Assembly (NCBI GenBank): GCA_015231955.1
Contig: JADGAN010000010.1
Location: forward strand, 62,001-126,000
Source of the DNA: Oligoflexia bacterium
GTDB lineage: Bacteria > Bdellovibrionota > Bacteriovoracia > Bacteriovoracales > Bacteriovoracaceae
Direction of reading: 5' to 3'
DNA length: 64,000 bases
In this document: piece by piece, positions 1-8,339 of the stretch
How the letters are laid out: every line of letters starts with the position of its first letter
Numbering within the stretch: position 1 is the first letter of the stretch
Made by a program: the position numbers and the translations under genes
The notes under the pieces: model-generated
Told to the model about the DNA's origin: nothing
The model's database searches: none
The model's input: only the letters and a program-made list of their open reading frames with translations

Positions 1-206
1 ATTGGATTGACGAGCATCATGGCAAAAGCCAGCAGATAAAAGAAGAACTGATTAGATTAAAAAATGAGTATCATCAGCAAAAATTTAAAGAGGAGAAAAG
101 TCGTATAGAAAATGAGGTAAAGAAAAAACAAGAAGAGAAAGCTCGGATGACAGAATTGCAACGAGAAATTGAAAGGCTGCAAAAAGAGCTCAAGAAGCTT
201 GGATAA
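1..206 (+). CDS. C-terminal end of a coiled-coil protein (5' end outside window)
   Basis: An open frame enters from the window edge (first full codon at base 3) and ends at the TAA at 204-206. The 67 visible residues are almost entirely charged heptad-like sequence rich in Glu, Lys, Arg and Gln with Leu and Ile spacers, as in a long coiled coil that runs to the C-terminus. No catalytic motif is visible, so the function cannot be assigned. About 90 AT-rich bases separate it from tex, so the two are probably separate transcription units. Confidence 0.6.
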   Translation, partial: WIDEHHGKSQQIKEELIRLKNEYHQQKFKEEKSRIENEVKKKQEEKARMTELQREIERLQKELKKLG

Positions 207-294
207 TTGACATAACTCACATCATCACCCTTTTTAAATATTTTCTTCAATTAAAAAATCTGGTAAAAATAGTTTTTACATTGCTTTAACTAGG

Positions 295-2622
295 ATGAAG
301 AAAAGAATGAGCTTCGAAAAAAAAGTGATTGATTACTGTGAGAAGATTGCTAGCATTGCTGCCTTCCAAGTCGAAAAGGTTTTGGATCTCATAGTAAAAC
401 AACAGTGTACAGTGCCTTTTATTGCTCGTTATCGTAAAGAGGTAACTGGTAATTTAGATGAGGTGCAAATTAGGAATATTCACTCCGCCTATGAGGAGTG
501 TTTGGAAATTGAGAAGAGGAGACTCTATATCACCGAGGCGATTAGGAAAATGGAGGCGTTAACTCCAGAATTGGAAAAGGATATTCGGAGTGCCCAAACA
601 TTAGAGCAGCTAGAGGATATCTATGCGCCTTATAAATCAAAGAAAAAGACCAAGGCCATGATTGCACGGGAGGCGGGCGTTTTACCGCTTGCCGAGGAGA
701 TTTTGGCCAGCAAAAAATCTCTAAGTGAGCTTGCAAAAGAGTGGCAACTTCCAGAGGGAATTCCCGACTTTGTTTCAGCACTAGCAATGGCCAAAGATAT
801 TATCATTGAAAAAGTTGCTCATCATGTAGAGTTAAAAGAGGAGTTGCGACAAGATTATTGGGAGAAAGCAATTTTACACTCTACAATGCGAACGAAGGGA
901 GCAGAGGTAGACGATTACCTTAACTTTAAAGATTTTTTTGATTTTAAAGAGGCGATTAAAAATTTAAAGATCGATAAAAACTCCCATCGCTTTTTGGCCA
1001 TGAAGCGAGGAATGACTCAAAAGGTGTTAAAGCTCGAGGTGGAGTATGATGAGGAGCTAGCAAAAGCAATTGTTCAAAGGTATTTTTTGACGAATACCCT
1101 TGGATGTATTGAGGTTATTAAAGAGTGTATTGCTTATGCGTATAAAGATTATATCCACCCCTCTCTCGATTTGGAGATTAAGACAGAGCTTAAGAAGAGT
1201 GCAGATGAAGCTGCCATTTCGGTGTTTGGAATTAACTTAAAGAACTTGTTGCTTGCACCCTACTTGGGATCAAAGCGAGTGATGGCCATCGATCCTGGTG
1301 TGCGCACCGGTTGCAAAGTGGTGGTGATCGATGAGAGTGGAAAGCTATTGGTGGATTTTGTGGTCTACCCCCATGAACCCCATATGGCGGTTAAAGAGTC
1401 AAAGCTGGTTTTAGAAAATGCCATTACAGAACTTAAAGTGGAGTATATTGCGATTGGAAATGGTACCTATGGGAGAGAAACACTCTATTTTTGTGAAGAG
1501 CACTTGGTTCCAGTCAAGGAGAAGCGGGTTAAGGCCACGATGATCTCGGAGTCGGGAGCAAGCATCTATTCTGCCAGTGATATTGCTCGCAAAGAGTTTC
1601 CCGATAAAGATACTACAGTAAGAGGTTCAATCTCTATTGCCAGAAGATTTCAAGATCCGCTTGCGGAGCTGGTGAAGATCGATCCCAAGTCAATTGGTGT
1701 TGGCCAATATCAACACGATGTCAACGAGAGCAAATTAAAGCGCTCGCTCACCGATGTGGTAGAGAGTTGTGTGAACTATGTGGGGGTAGATCTGAATACT
1801 GCTTCTGCGCCTTTATTATCGTACATTTCCGGGATTGGTCCAAAGCTTGCGGAGAGTGTGGTCTCTTATCGGCAAGAGAAGGGACGATTTAAGTCGCGAG
1901 AGGAGCTTTTAACTGTTTCCAGGTTTACTCAAAAAATTTATGAGCAAGCGGCAGGATTTATGAGAATTTATGAGGGGAAAAACCCACTGGATGCCACCTT
2001 CATTCATCCCGAAAAGTATGCAATTTTGGAAGGGTGGTCGCAAAAAAAAGGTATCTCCTTAAGCGAACTTGTCAGTGATCCACAGATCCAAGTAAACTTA
2101 GAGCGCGATAAGGAGTTGGAGAGTGCGATTGGTCCTTTTACCTTTAAAGATGTGGTGCACTCACTTAAGGCCCCAAGACAAGATCCTCGAAAAGAGTTTA
2201 AATCGGTGGAGTTTAGCAAAATGCTCCGGAGCTTTGGCGATTTAAAAGAGGGTGAGTGGTATGTTGGTGTAGTCAACAATATTACACAATTTGGTGCTTT
2301 TGTGGATATTGGAATTAAGGAGAGTGGACTACTCCACGTCTCTGAGATCGCCAATGAGTTTGTTGAAAACCCTTTAAGTAAGTTGCAAGTCGGACAGGAG
2401 GTGAAGGTACGAGTGATTGCCATCGATAAAGAGCGCAAACGTATTTCACTCTCTTGCCGGAGCAATAGTGTGGTGGGTGCTACTATTGGCAGCGGAGGCA
2501 ATGGCAGTAGTAGCGCTCGAGGGGATTCGAAAAAACGCCCTTTTAGCAAAGATAATTTTGCAAAACAAGAGATTAAGAATAACCCTTTTGGTGCTTTGAA
2601 AAATATTCAACTAAAGAAGTAA
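295..2622 (+). CDS. tex: Tex family transcription accessory protein (S1 RNA-binding)
   Basis: Full-length Tex homologue of 775 residues, the usual family size. The order of domains is clear: an N-terminal helical Tex domain (about 1-200), a YqgF/RNase H-like fold starting near residue 327 (VMAIDPGVRTGCKV), a helix-hairpin-helix segment near 512 (YISGIGPKLAESVVSYRQ), and a C-terminal S1 domain at about 652-725 (GVVNNITQFGAFVDIG, SGLLHVSEI). The tail is low-complexity and rich in Gly, Ser and Lys. Tex proteins bind nucleic acid and affect transcription and, in some bacteria, toxin expression or stress tolerance. An in-frame ATG four codons downstream (307) is a possible alternative start; neither has a strong Shine-Dalgarno sequence. 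Confidence 0.95.
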   Translation: MKKRMSFEKKVIDYCEKIASIAAFQVEKVLDLIVKQQCTVPFIARYRKEVTGNLDEVQIRNIHSAYEECLEIEKRRLYITEAIRKMEALTPELEKDIRSAQTLEQLEDIYAPYKSKKKTKAMIAREAGVLPLAEEILASKKSLSELAKEWQLPEGIPDFVSALAMAKDIIIEKVAHHVELKEELRQDYWEKAILHSTMRTKGAEVDDYLNFKDFFDFKEAIKNLKIDKNSHRFLAMKRGMTQKVLKLEVEYDEELAKAIVQRYFLTNTLGCIEVIKECIAYAYKDYIHPSLDLEIKTELKKSADEAAISVFGINLKNLLLAPYLGSKRVMAIDPGVRTGCKVVVIDESGKLLVDFVVYPHEPHMAVKESKLVLENAITELKVEYIAIGNGTYGRETLYFCEEHLVPVKEKRVKATMISESGASIYSASDIARKEFPDKDTTVRGSISIARRFQDPLAELVKIDPKSIGVGQYQHDVNESKLKRSLTDVVESCVNYVGVDLNTASAPLLSYISGIGPKLAESVVSYRQEKGRFKSREELLTVSRFTQKIYEQAAGFMRIYEGKNPLDATFIHPEKYAILEGWSQKKGISLSELVSDPQIQVNLERDKELESAIGPFTFKDVVHSLKAPRQDPRKEFKSVEFSKMLRSFGDLKEGEWYVGVVNNITQFGAFVDIGIKESGLLHVSEIANEFVENPLSKLQVGQEVKVRVIAIDKERKRISLSCRSNSVVGATIGSGGNGSSSARGDSKKRPFSKDNFAKQEIKNNPFGALKNIQLKK

Positions 2623-2701
2623 GATAATCTCCTCTTCTCAAAAGAAAATAAATAAAGTTATAGTGATAGTAAGTTCTATTATTTTCAAAGGGAGAAGAGA
2701 G

Positions 2702-3139
2702 ATGTTTGAATTGCTATTCCCCGTTTTACGACAAATTGTAGTTATCCTCTTTTTATACATCATTGCAGGACGTGCGTTTGCATTGCCAGGAAGTAGTGAC
2801 AGCGGTTGTGAAAATTCTCAGCTGGATGTACGCCTGGGTAGTTTTTCAGTTGATGCTGGCAAAATTAAAGAGGAACTTTGTGTGAATTATCCCTCTGCTG
2901 AAAAATTAAAGGAGCGAAATCGCATTTGGGGAAAAATGATCGATGAGAAAGATGCGGCCATTGATAAAAAGCAAAAAGAGGATCCACTCTTTGCAAGGGC
3001 ACTGCAATCAGTGGACTTCGATGAAAATAGTTCCGACAGCAACTACGTTGATCAAGTGATTCAAAAGTTGTCTGAAGAAATTGATAAGAAATATCAGCAA
3101 GAGCTTGCTAAATTAGAATCTGACTGCAACAAAATTTAA
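2702..3139 (+). CDS. Small exported protein of unknown function
   Basis: 145 residues. I chose the ATG at 2702 because GGGAGAAGAG lies just upstream; the frame is open 13 codons further 5' but that part has no ribosome site and would precede the signal peptide. Residues 1-26 are a signal peptide or anchor (basic, then a hydrophobic stretch ending GRAFA, then LPG). The mature part is acidic and hydrophilic, with Lys/Glu-rich helical sequence and three Cys (after SDSG, in EELC and near the C-terminus). No family recognised. It is followed after 33 bases by another small exported protein, so the two may be co-transcribed. Confidence 0.65.
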   Translation: MFELLFPVLRQIVVILFLYIIAGRAFALPGSSDSGCENSQLDVRLGSFSVDAGKIKEELCVNYPSAEKLKERNRIWGKMIDEKDAAIDKKQKEDPLFARALQSVDFDENSSDSNYVDQVIQKLSEEIDKKYQQELAKLESDCNKI

Positions 3140-3172
3140 CTTAAAGAGTTTCATCAAGGGGAAACCACCAAG

Positions 3173-3628
3173 ATGATTTATAAATCTTTGCCAGCTCTTC
3201 TTTGTTTGCTGTTCACTTTTTTTTCCTCTGCCATAACTTTTGCTGCCAATGTGGATCTAAAAACGATCCCGCCAGGAACCTATGAGATGATAGGCCGTTA
3301 TAGTAGTGGTGATCGTACTTTTGTCGTTTATGATGGTACTCCTCAAGAGATCCGCATCCACCTTTGGGGAAAACGTGTTTTTTACTCTTTCATTCCAGGA
3401 AAACGCTACTTTTATAAAGTCGCTATTAAGTTAAAAAATTCTGTGCAAAGTGGGCAACCAGGAGTTAAAGGCCACCTCTTAAATGTCCAAGGGATTCATA
3501 CGTACGATTTAAGTGTACCCCAGTATTCGAGTGTTTCGGAAGAGCTCTACTTCGGAAAAGGGGGCGAGAAAGTAATTAAAAAGCGCAAGCGCCGCTCTCG
3601 CGATAACAATGGACGTAATCAGGCCTAA
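3173..3628 (+). CDS. Small exported protein of unknown function
   Basis: 151 residues with a typical Sec signal peptide (residues 1-25, hydrophobic core ending ITFAA). The mature part begins NVDLKTIPPGTYEM and looks like a small beta-rich domain with many Tyr, Phe and Gly residues, ending in a basic tail (KKRKRRSRD). A periplasmic or surface protein is likely. The ribosome site is GGGGAAACC-type sequence upstream of the ATG. The gene ends 3 bases before the end of the convergent radical SAM gene. No family recognised. Confidence 0.7.
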   Translation: MIYKSLPALLCLLFTFFSSAITFAANVDLKTIPPGTYEMIGRYSSGDRTFVVYDGTPQEIRIHLWGKRVFYSFIPGKRYFYKVAIKLKNSVQSGQPGVKGHLLNVQGIHTYDLSVPQYSSVSEELYFGKGGEKVIKKRKRRSRDNNGRNQA

Positions 3629-3631
3629 TAA

Positions 3632-4624
3632 CTAGCGTGAACGCAAAGAGTAGAATGTTTGGGCCCCCACCTGAGTTATCTCCAGTAGCGATTCGATCTT
3701 GCTGAGTTCTCTTTCCATAACTTTGGGTGTGGATTGTAGGGATTTGCAGAGATCTTCAAGTGTGCTCGGTCTTCGCTTTAAGATAGCAAGGATTGTATCC
3801 GTATTACTGCTATTATTGTTAGCGGTGGTAGAGGTAGAGGTAGAGGTAGAGGAGAGTGGAAGCTGTTTTGCTCTAGGAAGAATGATCTCTACCGCGAAGG
3901 GGGAAAGCAGCTGTTTTAACTCTTGTAACTTTTCAAGAGGAGGCACTTTAACCCAAGCTTCACTTCCGGGACGGTCAAGTAGGTTCATTTGAATTTTTTC
4001 AAAACGCATTTTTTGTAAAGATTTTTTAATTTGAGAAAACTCTTCGAAGGAGTCATTGACTCCTTCAATGACAAAAATTTCAATCCAAACTTTACCCTGA
4101 AATTCCTGTGTAAAGTTGATCATTCCTTGAGTGAACATCTGTACGTTAATACTTGGGTGGGCACGGTTGATGGTTTGAAAGGCCGCCTCTCCTGCTGCAC
4201 TGAAAGTAGGAATTACCAGATCGGCCAAGTGTAAATCGCTACGGACATCGCTTCTTGAGAAGAGAGTGCCATTGGTAAGCACACAGATTTTATATTGAGC
4301 ATACGTTTGCTTAAGGTATTGCAACACTTTTCCCAGACTTTTGTAAAGCGTAGGCTCGCCTGCACCACTAAAGGTGATGTAATCAATTGCTGTAGTTGAA
4401 GGGAGTTTGCTTAGATAGTGGTCAATTGCCCTAATCACCTCTTGATAGGGGTGGAACTCTTCTCTCTCTACAGTCAGCGCAGTGGTGTTGCCACATTCAC
4501 AAAAAACACAATTGAGAGTGCAATGCTTGTGCGGGATAAGATCGATTCCAAGCGAGTTTCCAAGTCTCCTTGATTGAATGGGTCCAAAAAGAATATCTAT
4601 AGTACGAGTGGAATTCAAAGACAT
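3632..4624 (-). CDS. Radical SAM protein of the COG0731 type
   Basis: 330 residues. The radical SAM cluster motif CX3CX2C is at C35, C39 and C42 (KHCTLNCVFCECG), preceded by FGPIQSRRLGNSLGIDLIP, which is characteristic of the uncharacterised COG0731 radical SAM group. A SAM-binding glycine-rich segment follows (TFSGAGEPT). After the core there is a Ser/Thr repeat linker and a C-terminal segment resembling a winged helix (RRPSTLEDLCKSLQSTPKVMERELSKIE). The substrate is unknown; members have been described only as Fe-S oxidoreductases. The gene stands alone on the minus strand. Confidence 0.85.
   Translation of the reverse strand: MSLNSTRTIDILFGPIQSRRLGNSLGIDLIPHKHCTLNCVFCECGNTTALTVEREEFHPYQEVIRAIDHYLSKLPSTTAIDYITFSGAGEPTLYKSLGKVLQYLKQTYAQYKICVLTNGTLFSRSDVRSDLHLADLVIPTFSAAGEAAFQTINRAHPSINVQMFTQGMINFTQEFQGKVWIEIFVIEGVNDSFEEFSQIKKSLQKMRFEKIQMNLLDRPGSEAWVKVPPLEKLQELKQLLSPFAVEIILPRAKQLPLSSTSTSTSTTANNNSSNTDTILAILKRRPSTLEDLCKSLQSTPKVMERELSKIESLLEITQVGAQTFYSLRSR
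3826..3852. repeat. Hexanucleotide tandem repeat (GGTAGA)n inside a coding region
   Basis: About four perfect copies of GGTAGA on the plus strand. On the minus strand they encode an alternating Ser-Thr linker in the radical SAM protein, between the catalytic core and the C-terminal domain. The unit is six bases, so changes in copy number would alter linker length without breaking the frame. Confidence 0.85.
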
Positions 4625-4694
4625 AAAAGAAGCTGGCCTTATTGTTAAGTAAAATAGTTTTTTGTTAAGGCCAATTATATTTTAGGAGAGAGGA

Positions 4695-5129
4695 TTACGC
4701 TACATCCTTCTTGTAAAAATCATCTCTATCCTCATCATCACCCTCGTTATCCTTGTCGTGCTCAAGTTTGCGCTTTTTGTGCTCATCAAGTTGGTGAATA
4801 TTTCCATCTTCATTCTCATCGCGAATATCGTCGGTATCAACGATATTGTCATCATTTCTTCTCTTGGCCGGGCCATAAAGGTAGCGATTCAGTGTGCTTT
4901 CCTGATCCTTAAGGATGGCCATTTTCAAATCTTCAGCGGGAATGTCGAGAATTTCGGAAACACGGCGAAGCATCTTTAAAGGAATGTTGCATAGCGCACG
5001 CTCTACATTGCTGATGAACTGTCCATTTTTATATCCTAAAAGATGAGATAGTTCAGATTGTGAGTAGTTCTTGGTGTGGCCAACCCTTTTTGACTTGATT
5101 AATTTGGCAATGTTTTGAAAGCAACGCAT
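4695..5129 (-). CDS. XRE-type helix-turn-helix regulator with acidic tail
   Basis: 144 residues from the ATG at 5129, chosen because AGGAG lies six bases upstream; an in-frame ATG ten codons further 5' has no ribosome site. Residues 1-70 form an XRE/Cro-type helix-turn-helix (IAKLIKSKRVGHTKNYSQSELSHLL, then NGQFISNVERALCNIPLKML). The second half is strongly charged (Asp, Glu, Lys) and probably disordered. Likely a small DNA-binding regulator; its target cannot be read from the sequence, though it is divergent from the nfeD-like gene with a 292-base gap between them. Confidence 0.8.
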   Translation of the reverse strand: MRCFQNIAKLIKSKRVGHTKNYSQSELSHLLGYKNGQFISNVERALCNIPLKMLRRVSEILDIPAEDLKMAILKDQESTLNRYLYGPAKRRNDDNIVDTDDIRDENEDGNIHQLDEHKKRKLEHDKDNEGDDEDRDDFYKKDVA

Positions 5130-5330
5130 ATCCATCTCCTGTGAATGAAAAAGAATCATTAATAAACCATCTTACTTAACAGTCGCTATCTACATGGTAG
5201 CTTTAGCAACAACTAGCTTATCGGTGAAATAAAAAAAGTTATTACATAAATTTATATTAGCAATCAGTTTTTGTTGAATCCTAGAGAGAAAATTTTGGTT
5301 GGAGAGGAGTTAACTGTTGGCAATCACGCA

Positions 5331-5358
5331 ATAGCACCTGTAGAAAAGGAGGTGCTAT
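5331..5358 (+). promoter_or_regulatory. Stem-loop in the leader of the nfeD-like gene
   Basis: Perfect 9-bp stem ATAGCACCT / AGGTGCTAT with a 10-base loop, 63 bases before the start of the NfeD-like gene. The loop and 3' arm contain a strong Shine-Dalgarno-like AAGGAGG (5346-5352). No T-run follows, so it is unlikely to be a simple terminator. The rest of the 292-base gap (5130-5421) is AT-rich with no other gene seen. Confidence 0.4.
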
Positions 5359-5421
5359 CTTAGTAAATAAATTGTAAGAATTTTTGAGAAGCGTAAAGTT
5401 TCGTTAGCAAAAGGGTAGAAC

Positions 5422-6936
5422 ATGAGGTTTATGATTAAAAAGTGTCTTTTAATTCCTATCTTGCTTTTTTCATTATTTTATTCAGTGATGGCAGTTCCTC
5501 TAGAACTAGAGCGAGAGCTTTTAGTAAATAAAATTCTTGTGCTCTCGATTCATTCGAGCATTAATCCGGCAACTTTAAGTTACTTAAGGGAGGGGATGGA
5601 GCGGGCAAAACGTGAGGGATTTCAAAGTGTACTGATTAAGATGAATACGCCAGGAGGACTGGTCTCTACCACCAAAGATATTCTCACTCTCTTTGGTGAA
5701 TACTCTATTCCGATGATTGTCTGGATAACACCTGAAGGTGCCTCTGCCACGAGTGCAGGTGCGATTATTAGTAGTGGTGCTCATTTGTTATTTATGTCTC
5801 CTGGAACTAATATCGGTGCGGCCACCCCCATCACACTCTCTGGTGATTTAGATGGAGAAAAGAAGCAGAATAGTAGGGAGGAGAAAGAGGAAGAGTTGGA
5901 TGAGAAAGCGCAACTTAAAAAAAGTTTAGAGCAGATGATTACTCCCAAAGGAGAGAAGGAAAAAAAGGGTAGTAAGAGCAATAGTAGTAAAGATATGGGA
6001 AGCGATTTGAAGAAAAAAGCGATTAACGATTTGGTGGCATTAGTGAAGTCACTAAGTAGTGCTCGCGGTAGAAATGGAGAGATGTTTGCCGAGATGATCA
6101 AAAATGCATCCTCCTTTGAGGCAGAGGTGGCCTTAAAGAAGGGGCTAATTAATGGCATGTGCAATACCTTGGAAGAGCTCCTAAAAGCGCTAGAGGGAAA
6201 AGAGATCATCTTGCATGGAGAAAAAATACGCTTGAAATTACCCAGTGAAGGAGGCGCTCAGGCGGTTCGCAGTGTTGAACATAAGATGGACCTTGGACAG
6301 GTGTTGCTCGATGTTTTTGCTAACCCTAGCTTGGCCTATATTTTATTTATTTTAGGAGCGGCCTTGATCTATTTGGAGTTTCAAGCACCAGGGGGCTTCG
6401 TGGCAGGGGCAAGCGGCGCCATCTGCTTGCTGCTCTCAGGGATTGCCTTTCAAGTGTTACCACTCAATTTTGGGGCATTAGGGCTGATTATCCTCTCCTT
6501 TGTGCTCTTTTTGTTGGAGACCTACGTCTCTAGCTACGGGCTTTTGGTGGTTGCAGGACTGGTCTCTTTGGTCTTTGGTTCACTCTTCCTCTATCGTAGT
6601 GACAGCGGCTATTTGGATTTTAATTATGCCGTTGTCTACTCGACTGTCTTGGCGGTAGGCCTCTTTATAGGATTTATTACCTTCTATTGGATTTGGGATG
6701 CCAGCAAACAAGGGGGGGTTCGTCGGCGCTTTAAGCGTAAAGAGGATCATCATGAGATTGTAGGCAAAAAAGTTACAGTGATCGCAGTCTTGCCAGAGGG
6801 AAATCGCTATCAGGTGAAATTGCAAGGAGAGCTATGGAATGCTTACTCGCCCCTTACGGAACACTACAAAGAGGGAGAGGAGTTGGAGGTAATCTCTATC
6901 GATGTAAAAAAGTTACTAGTGGAAGTTAAAAAGTGA
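5422..6936 (+). CDS. NfeD-family membrane-bound serine protease (ClpP class)
   Basis: 504 residues, the long NfeD type: signal peptide (1-25), an extracytoplasmic ClpP-like protease domain (about 35-270), four or five transmembrane helices (about 300-430) and a C-terminal OB-fold NfeD domain (VGKKVTVIAVLPEGNRYQV). By comparison with archaeal 1510-N the catalytic pair should be Ser111 (in SATSAGAI) and Lys209 (in LVALVKSLSS), and both are present. Between them lies a Lys/Glu/Ser-rich insert of roughly 55 residues (about 140-195). Related proteases cut stomatin-like partners and act in membrane quality control; no stomatin gene is in this window. ATG with AGGGTAG upstream. Confidence 0.9.
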   Translation: MRFMIKKCLLIPILLFSLFYSVMAVPLELERELLVNKILVLSIHSSINPATLSYLREGMERAKREGFQSVLIKMNTPGGLVSTTKDILTLFGEYSIPMIVWITPEGASATSAGAIISSGAHLLFMSPGTNIGAATPITLSGDLDGEKKQNSREEKEEELDEKAQLKKSLEQMITPKGEKEKKGSKSNSSKDMGSDLKKKAINDLVALVKSLSSARGRNGEMFAEMIKNASSFEAEVALKKGLINGMCNTLEELLKALEGKEIILHGEKIRLKLPSEGGAQAVRSVEHKMDLGQVLLDVFANPSLAYILFILGAALIYLEFQAPGGFVAGASGAICLLLSGIAFQVLPLNFGALGLIILSFVLFLLETYVSSYGLLVVAGLVSLVFGSLFLYRSDSGYLDFNYAVVYSTVLAVGLFIGFITFYWIWDASKQGGVRRRFKRKEDHHEIVGKKVTVIAVLPEGNRYQVKLQGELWNAYSPLTEHYKEGEELEVISIDVKKLLVEVKK

Positions 6937-6938
6937 CA

Positions 6939-6960
6939 TGGCCAAGGGCCGCTTTTTTTG
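6939..6960 (+). terminator. Weak rho-independent terminator after the nfeD-like gene
   Basis: Short GGCC-AAG-GGCC hairpin (6940-6950) followed by GC and seven T (6953-6959), directly after the stop codon. The four-bp stem is weak, so the terminator call is tentative. Confidence 0.35.
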
Positions 6961-7003
6961 TTAGATACGGTTTTTACAAATATAGATGAGGAGTGCTGAT
7001 CTC

Positions 7004-7744
7004 ATGGCCTACGAAAAAGCATTTAATGAAGAGTTTGCTAAAAAGCTAGTTGACGCTGCCTCTGATGCAGACGCGGATGAGGTGTTGGAACGGGAATTTT
7101 TAGCGATGAAAGAGCGCTCTTTGGCGCTCAATCAGGCGCGAAAAAGAATGTCTTTGGGTTTTCAAGAGGTGCTGCTGGCCTTAAAGGATGCTTACCCGGG
7201 CCTCGATTTAAATGATGCCAATTTTATAGGCACTCCCGATCGCATGGCGCGAGCAATGCTGGAGGTGTGCTCTGGGCTTGGTGCTGATGATAGAAGTGTT
7301 TTTTCGAAGTCGTTTCCTTCGGGTGAATACAATGAAATGATCATGTTAAAAGATATTGAGTATACCTCCATTTGTGCTCACCACTTTTTTCCTTTTACAG
7401 GGGTGGCCCACATTGGGTATATGCCTGCACGTGGAAAAGATGAAGAAGAGGATGGCCACAAGGTGGTGGGAGTGAGTAAACTTGCAAGGATTGTGGATGT
7501 CTATGCTAATAGGCCACAGTTACAAGAGCGAATGTGTACAGAAATTATGCAGGCGATTAAAGAGCAGCTTAACCCTAGAGGGGTAATGGTGGTGGTTGAG
7601 GGTAAGCACGGTTGTATTGGTTGTCGCGGAGTTAAGAAGGTGAATGCCACCATGATTACTTCAGGTCTTGATGGTGCCTTTAAAACCTCAGCTAAGCTAC
7701 GCTCAGAATTTTTAGCGCTCTTAAAGCGTGGAAACCTTCGCTAA
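7004..7744 (+). CDS. folE: GTP cyclohydrolase I
   Basis: 246 residues. The ATG at 7004 is preferred because GAGGAG lies about ten bases upstream; the ATG at 6986 would place that ribosome site inside the gene. Type I enzyme: converts GTP to 7,8-dihydroneopterin triphosphate. The zinc site is C124 and H127 (SICAHHFFPF) with the third Cys in KHGCIGCRG, and the family motif PFTGVAHIGYMP is intact. The N-terminal 40 residues before the core are a helical extension. It is 21 bases from queD, so the two are probably co-transcribed and jointly feed dihydroneopterin triphosphate into the tetrahydropterin/7-deazaguanine (queuosine) pathway. Confidence 0.95.
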   Translation: MAYEKAFNEEFAKKLVDAASDADADEVLEREFLAMKERSLALNQARKRMSLGFQEVLLALKDAYPGLDLNDANFIGTPDRMARAMLEVCSGLGADDRSVFSKSFPSGEYNEMIMLKDIEYTSICAHHFFPFTGVAHIGYMPARGKDEEEDGHKVVGVSKLARIVDVYANRPQLQERMCTEIMQAIKEQLNPRGVMVVVEGKHGCIGCRGVKKVNATMITSGLDGAFKTSAKLRSEFLALLKRGNLR

Positions 7745-7765
7745 GAAGGGAGAGGAGATGGTTAT

Positions 7766-8269
7766 ATGGCCATTATGATGACGGGAAGAGAGTCTTGTGC
7801 CAGAGCAATGCACTTTTGTTATGGCCATCGCGTGATGGGCCATAAGGGAAAGTGTGTAAACTTACATGGGCATAATGGAGAGGTGTGGATTTACGTTACG
7901 AGAATGCATCAGCAGCAGGGGTTGGATGAGCTAGGAATGGTGATCGATTTTTCCCTGCTTAAAGAGCGAATTGGAGCGTGGATCGATGCCCATTGGGATC
8001 ATACTATGATCTTAAATAAAAATGATCAGGAGACGATTTTAGCGCTTGAAAAATTGCCACTAGATGCCCGCCAGCGGCCACCCTTTTTACTGGAGGGCAA
8101 TCCTACCGCAGAAAATCTTGCCAAGTACCTCTTATGGAGCGTTTGTCCTCGTGTGCTTCAAGGACTAGGGGTAGTGGTGTTTAAAGTTGAGTTTTGGGAG
8201 TCTTTCCAAAGCATGGCCATCGAAGAGTTAGATCCTTTCTCCCCGGAGGTTTTGGCACTCTACAAGTAA
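7766..8269 (+). CDS. queD: 6-pyruvoyltetrahydropterin synthase / QueD-like (6-carboxytetrahydropterin synthase)
   Basis: 167 residues with GAGGAG a few bases upstream of the ATG. Zinc ligands H21, H34 and H36 (YGHRV, LHGHN) and the catalytic Cys30 (GKCVNLHGH) match QueD/PTPS. The enzyme acts on dihydroneopterin triphosphate, the product of the gene just upstream. Whether it makes 6-carboxytetrahydropterin (queuosine route) or a pyruvoyl pterin cannot be settled from these motifs; the bacterial setting favours QueD. Other queuosine genes (queC, queE, queF) are not in the window. Confidence 0.88.
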   Translation: MAIMMTGRESCARAMHFCYGHRVMGHKGKCVNLHGHNGEVWIYVTRMHQQQGLDELGMVIDFSLLKERIGAWIDAHWDHTMILNKNDQETILALEKLPLDARQRPPFLLEGNPTAENLAKYLLWSVCPRVLQGLGVVVFKVEFWESFQSMAIEELDPFSPEVLALYK

Positions 8270-8339
8270 CTCTATAAGTAAAATACTCTGGTAATTTTAA
8301 GCTTTCGCGATCGCTTTTTTTCCTCCTATAATTGGAAGA

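Noticed and set aside
2004-2549. 181-residue open frame antisense to tex
   Set aside because: It is a shadow of the S1-domain coding region, rich in Leu, Ser and Thr, without a family motif.
8301-8321. GCGATCGC followed by T-run as terminator after queD
   Set aside because: The palindrome has no loop and the alternative AAGC/GCTT stem is too weak to call.
8281-8339. TATAAT at 8327-8332 as promoter of the giant lipoprotein gene
   Set aside because: It lies 8 bases before the ATG, which would give almost no leader, and no -35 box is at the right distance.
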